From contig JAHLBL010000040.1 in assembly GCA_020625635.1 (NCBI GenBank), positions 1-11,178 on the forward strand: 11,178 nucleotides of DNA, in the 5' to 3' direction. The notes under the pieces are model-generated. The model had not been told where the DNA came from. It was given only the letters and a program-made list of their open reading frames with translations, and did no database searches. The DNA comes from a bacterium. Lineage in GTDB: Bacteria > Bacillota > Clostridia > Oscillospirales > Acutalibacteraceae. How positions within the stretch are numbered: position 1 is the first letter of the stretch; each line of letters begins with the position of its first letter. The position numbers and the translations under genes are program-made. Positions 8,253-11,178 of this stretch are shown here, piece after piece.

Positions 8253-8261
8253 AAATCAACA

Positions 8262-9725
8262 ATGAAAATCACAAAGAGAATTTTCGCAGTTGCTTTGGCA
8301 GTTCTTATGATCGCCGCTCTGGCAATCCCCTTTGCTGCTAACGCAGAGACAATTCCCACAACCAACAACTCACTTACAATCAACGGCGTTAACGGATTCG
8401 GCGCTACTGTTTACAAGATCGCTGACTTTAACACCACCACAGGCGCTTTCTCTAGCTTCGCTGAGAAGGACGCTACCGACCATTCTGTTGAAAACGCTAT
8501 CAAGGCGGGCTACGAGGGCACAGTGTATACTCCCGACGCTGCTCTGCTCACAGCTGCTAAGGCTCTTCCCGACACAGTACTTACATCAAAAGTAGCCAAG
8601 GCAGAAAAGGTATTCACCGCGACTGAGACTTCCGTTACATACACCGATCTCGCAGCAGGTGTTTACTATGTAAAGTGGACAACAGTTCCTACTGATCGTA
8701 CAAAGTATCAGGACAGCGTTCTCGCGCTTCCCTACTACGACAAGAGCACAAAGGCATGGGTCAAGACTGCAACAATCAACAACAAGGCTGCAAGAGGCAC
8801 AATCACTGATGACAAGGACTTCACAGGCGCAGACGCAGGTAAGGATTATGTTTCCAAGAATATCGGAGACACTGTTCCCTTCGTACTTACAGGTACTATT
8901 CCCGGTTCCGCGACTGCTCCCGCTACAGAGTTCTGGTTCAACGATGTTATGACACAGGGTCTTGCTCTCAATGATACCAATATCGTTGTTAAGGCTTTAG
9001 ACGCTGCCGATGCTGAGCACACTCTTACTTCCGGAACTGATTTCACAATCGCTGCTGTAGCAGCAGGCGACAAGAGCTTCAAAGTAGAGTTTACTCAGGA
9101 TCAGATCAACGCTCTCTATACAAACAACTACAAGAGCATTAAGATCGAGTACACAGCTAAGCTTACCGCGACAGACGTTGTAATCGGCGGAGACGGCAAC
9201 GTGAACACAATGACTTATCACTATAAGGTTGACGGTACTTCCTATGATGATACAAAGACAAAGACCGTAAAGACCTACGAGTTCTTTGTAAAGAAGACTG
9301 ACGCCAATACAGGCGCGACAATCAAAAATAATACCGCTAAGTTTACAATTTATAAGGCTGAAGCCTGCACAGACAGTGATAAATACACAAACGATGTAAT
9401 CACAACAGGCGAGGTTTCCACTGTAAACGGTATCGCGAAATTCACAGGTCTCGAAGGCGGAAGGACCTACTACATCAAGGAGACAGCAGCTCCTGACGGC
9501 TACGGTCTGAACAGCAAGGTATTTGCGGTTATTGTTGCTGCTAACGGTACTGTATCGGGCACAGGCGTTTATGCTGCTGAAGGTGTGCTCACAGTTCCCG
9601 ATCCCAAGATCGTTCTCCCCAACACAGGTGGCGAGGGCACTCTTATGTTCACAATCGCAGGTCTCGTTCTTATTGCGGGCGCAGCAGTTCTCTTTGTAGT
9701 TTACAGAAAGAAAACAGCTAAATAA
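8262..9725 (+). CDS. LPNTG major (backbone) pilin with isopeptide-forming domains
   Basis: This is the predicted shaft subunit of a sortase-assembled pilus, 487 residues long. It has a signal peptide ending near ANA (about residue 27), then an N-terminal D1-like domain (SLTINGVNGFGATVYKIADF). A fimbrial D2 isopeptide domain starts around 190 (YVSKNIGDTVPF, later FWFNDVM). A C-terminal Cna-B/SpaA-like domain from about 350 (FFVKKTD) has the glutamate signature KETAAPDGY (E407). It ends in LPNTGG (452-457), a membrane helix (about 461-481) and RKKTAK, a canonical cell-wall sorting signal. The polymerising lysine is expected near the end of D1. W166 followed nine residues later by K175 fits that position, but the usual YPK is replaced by NNK. 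Codons look more biased than in the neighbours (Thr mostly ACA, Ala mostly GCT or GCA), as expected for an abundant protein. It resembles FimA/SpaD/FctA-type pilins. Confidence 0.92.
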   Translation: MKITKRIFAVALAVLMIAALAIPFAANAETIPTTNNSLTINGVNGFGATVYKIADFNTTTGAFSSFAEKDATDHSVENAIKAGYEGTVYTPDAALLTAAKALPDTVLTSKVAKAEKVFTATETSVTYTDLAAGVYYVKWTTVPTDRTKYQDSVLALPYYDKSTKAWVKTATINNKAARGTITDDKDFTGADAGKDYVSKNIGDTVPFVLTGTIPGSATAPATEFWFNDVMTQGLALNDTNIVVKALDAADAEHTLTSGTDFTIAAVAAGDKSFKVEFTQDQINALYTNNYKSIKIEYTAKLTATDVVIGGDGNVNTMTYHYKVDGTSYDDTKTKTVKTYEFFVKKTDANTGATIKNNTAKFTIYKAEACTDSDKYTNDVITTGEVSTVNGIAKFTGLEGGRTYYIKETAAPDGYGLNSKVFAVIVAANGTVSGTGVYAAEGVLTVPDPKIVLPNTGGEGTLMFTIAGLVLIAGAAVLFVVYRKKTAK

Positions 9726-9740
9726 TCAATTAAGGATTTA

Positions 9741-9790
9741 GACAGTATATGTAATTTCAGGGGGTACGATTTTCGTACCCCCGACAGTAT
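9741..9790 (+). repeat. 8-bp direct repeat GACAGTAT flanking the pilin-sortase hairpin
   Basis: GACAGTAT occurs at 9741-9748 and 9783-9790, enclosing 34 bp that contain the whole hairpin. The arrangement is like a target-site duplication around a very small insertion, or a pair of protein or RNA contact sites. Nothing else marks a mobile element, so the meaning is open. Confidence 0.45.
9760..9782 (+). terminator. Terminator-like or attenuating hairpin between major pilin and sortase
   Basis: GGGGGTACGA (9760-9769) pairs perfectly with TCGTACCCCC (9773-9782) around a TTT loop, a 10-bp GC-rich stem starting 34 bp after the pilin stop. The sequence after the stem is GACAGTA before any T-rich run, so termination is probably partial. 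It may instead protect the 3' end of pilin mRNA. Either role would favour pilin over sortase expression. Confidence 0.65.
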
Positions 9791-9797
9791 TTTATTT

Positions 9798-10673
9798 ATG
9801 AAGAAAAAACTACCTCTTATTGCCATAATCTTAATATTTACCGCGGGCGTTTGTGTGCTGTGCTATCCGTTCTTCTCCTCTGTCGTCAACAACTTTGTCG
9901 CGCGACAGCAGGCGTTTGAGAATATGGAGCGCATAAAGGTTTTGCCGAAGCACGAGAAAAGCTCGCTGTATGACGAGGCAAAGAAGTACAATCAATCGCT
10001 CACCGACAACGTAATACTTACCGACCCGTTTGACGAGAAGGCTTATAAGAGAATCGGCGCGGCTTACTACAAGTCGTTCGACGTCGACGGAAAAGGGCTC
10101 ATAGGCTATATCGACGTTCCGAAAATCAACGTCTATCTCCCCGTATATCACGGAACCTCCGAGGATGTTCTGGAGAAGTACGCTGGACACCTTGAGAATA
10201 CCTCCCTTCCTATCGGCGGAAAGTCTACCCACGCGGTCATTTCCGCTCACTCGGCGTTTCCCGGGCAGACCTTCTTTGACTATCTCACAGATATCACGGA
10301 GGGCGACGAGTTCTATGTCCACGTGCTCGACCGCACTCTGAAGTACGAGGTTGACCAGGTCAGTGTCGTTTTGCCGAAGGAAACGAAGGCGCTGAGGATT
10401 TCAAAGGGAGAGGACTACGTAACGCTCGTTACCTGTACGCCATACAGCGTAAACAGCCACCGTCTGCTTGTGCGCGGAAAGAGAGTGCCCTACGACGAAG
10501 CCTCCTACAGCACTCCGCCGTCGCTGACGGTTGAGGATGGTAACCTCTTTATCCTCGGCTTCAAGCTGCCTCTGTGGGCTGTCGGTATCGGACTGTTCGT
10601 GCTGATTGCCGCCGCGGTGATCATTCCCGTGATGATTGTCAGGCGCAGAAAGACGCGGGAGGATAAGAAATGA
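9798..10673 (+). CDS. Class C (pilus-polymerising) sortase with DPF lid
   Basis: This membrane transpeptidase cleaves LPXTG-type signals and joins pilin subunits through a lysine of the next subunit. It is 291 residues, usual for the class. The N-terminal membrane segment is about residues 4-28. A lid motif DPF at 76-78 normally covers the active site in pilin sortases. Next come the strand GLIGYIDVPKINVYLPVYHG, catalytic His151 (ISAHSAFPG), Cys213 (TLVTCTPYS) and Arg222 (HRLLVRGKR). A second membrane segment spans about 260-281, followed by a basic tail, the class C topology. It most likely polymerises the LPNTG pilin directly upstream. No Shine-Dalgarno lies in the 20 bases before the ATG; the only G-rich candidate (9760-9764) is locked in the preceding hairpin. 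The following sortase overlaps its stop codon. Confidence 0.93.
   Translation: MKKKLPLIAIILIFTAGVCVLCYPFFSSVVNNFVARQQAFENMERIKVLPKHEKSSLYDEAKKYNQSLTDNVILTDPFDEKAYKRIGAAYYKSFDVDGKGLIGYIDVPKINVYLPVYHGTSEDVLEKYAGHLENTSLPIGGKSTHAVISAHSAFPGQTFFDYLTDITEGDEFYVHVLDRTLKYEVDQVSVVLPKETKALRISKGEDYVTLVTCTPYSVNSHRLLVRGKRVPYDEASYSTPPSLTVEDGNLFILGFKLPLWAVGIGLFVLIAAAVIIPVMIVRRRKTREDKK
10657..10662 (+). promoter_or_regulatory. Ribosome binding site of the second sortase
   Basis: GGGAGG inside the end of the first sortase gene lies seven bases before the ATG at 10670. With the ATGA stop/start overlap it indicates translational coupling. Confidence 0.8.
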
Positions 10674-11178
10674 AGAAAAAGCTTATCCTTATAATCGCAA
10701 TACTGATGCTGCTCGCGGGGCTTGGGTTCCTGCTGTTTCCGATGATCTCAAACACTATCGGCTCGCATATCTCAAAGGCGCAGACCGAGAAGTACGAGCG
10801 GCGCGTGCAGAATATCGTCCCCGACAAAAGCCGCAAGCAGGCTGTAAAGGACGGAGATATCCCCGAGGATGATACCGAAACGCTGTTTAAGCCCGACCTC
10901 GACCGACTTAAACGCGACAGCATCGCTTATAACAAAAACGTCAGGGAGAATCAGGCGACACTGCTCTCCAGCGAGGAAGCCTACCGCACTCCCGTGATTA
11001 ACCTCACCAATTACGGTATTTATGACGGGATTTACGCGTATGTCTCGATCCCGTCGATTGATATGCGTCTGCCGATTTACCTCGGCGCCAACGGCGAGAA
11101 TATGAGCTACGGTGCGGCGCATATGACGTATACCTCGCTCCCGCTCGGCGGAAAGAGATCCAACTGCGTGCTCGCGGG
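10670..11178 (+). CDS. Second class C-like sortase, lid motif absent (partial; 3' end off window)
   Basis: The frame is open from ATG at 10670, overlapping the previous stop as ATGA, to the right edge, giving 169 complete codons. The N-terminal membrane segment (about residues 4-26, LILIIAILMLLAGLGF) and a following helical, charged region resemble the first sortase. The strand YAYVSIPSIDMRLPIYLGA and the run SLPLGGKRSNCVLAG match the segment leading to the catalytic His, which should be the next residue or so past the window. Catalytic Cys and Arg cannot be seen. Unlike its neighbour it has no DPF/DPW lid; the corresponding stretch is SSEEAYRTPVINLTNYG (101-116). Similar lidless class C-type sortases occur beside pilus genes in other Firmicutes. 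It may attach the tip protein, with its divergent sorting signal, or anchor the fibre to the wall; this is inference. Confidence 0.88.
   Translation, partial: MKKKLILIIAILMLLAGLGFLLFPMISNTIGSHISKAQTEKYERRVQNIVPDKSRKQAVKDGDIPEDDTETLFKPDLDRLKRDSIAYNKNVRENQATLLSSEEAYRTPVINLTNYGIYDGIYAYVSIPSIDMRLPIYLGANGENMSYGAAHMTYTSLPLGGKRSNCVLA

Noticed and set aside
8190..8261. Upstream in-frame ATG as the start of the major pilin, overlapping the tip gene stop.
   Set aside because: It lacks a ribosome binding site and would bury the signal peptide behind 24 residues; the ATG at 8262 has AGGAG nine bases upstream.
10636..10872. A 78-codon plus-strand frame across the junction of the two sortases.
   Set aside because: It overlaps both sortases in another frame; the ATGA overlap and GGGAGG site support the sortase reading.
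1..11178. CRISPR arrays, tRNA or rRNA genes, insertion sequences.
   Set aside because: No regularly spaced repeats, no tRNA-like cloverleaf and no transposase-like frame or long terminal inverted repeats were seen.

Overview
The window looks like part of the chromosome of a moderate-GC Firmicute, most likely a gut or rumen Ruminococcus-type organism (order Oscillospirales). The evidence is strong AGGAGG-type ribosome binding sites, LPXTG-type sorting signals, class C sortases, a fibro-slime domain protein and starch-binding-like modules. Genes are near balanced GC and the single large intergenic region is AT-rich. The taxonomic assignment is inference from style and domain content; no marker gene is present.

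Layout: positions 1-3380 hold the first 1126 codons of a large secreted surface protein on the minus strand. It has a signal peptide, a beta-helix-like N-terminal region, an Ig-like domain and a carboxypeptidase-regulatory-like domain, and it runs off the left edge. A divergent AT-rich region of about 410 bp (3381-3789) separates it from a rightward operon. This region holds a sigma-A type promoter for each side, an inverted repeat near the leftward start point, and a strongly foldable leader in front of the rightward operon.

The rightward operon is a sortase-assembled pilus locus. It encodes a 1470-residue tip adhesin (3790-8202), a 487-residue LPNTG major pilin (8262-9725), a complete class C sortase with a DPF lid (9798-10673), and a second sortase without that lid whose end lies beyond the right edge (10670 onward). 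The sortase genes overlap by ATGA. A 10-bp GC-rich hairpin sits between the pilin and the first sortase and probably helps keep pilin output above sortase output.

Expected function: the shafts are polymers of the LPNTG pilin joined by the DPF-lid sortase and capped by the giant tip protein. The tip carries starch-binding-like and fibro-slime (PA14-like) domains on a stalk of isopeptide-stabilised Ig-like domains. The second sortase may handle the tip, whose sorting signal (MPNSSG) is divergent, or may anchor the finished fibre. The most notable points are the possible polysaccharide-binding pilus tip, the non-canonical tip sorting signal, the structured operon leader with an overlapping small ORF, and the hairpin plus missing Shine-Dalgarno in front of the first sortase.
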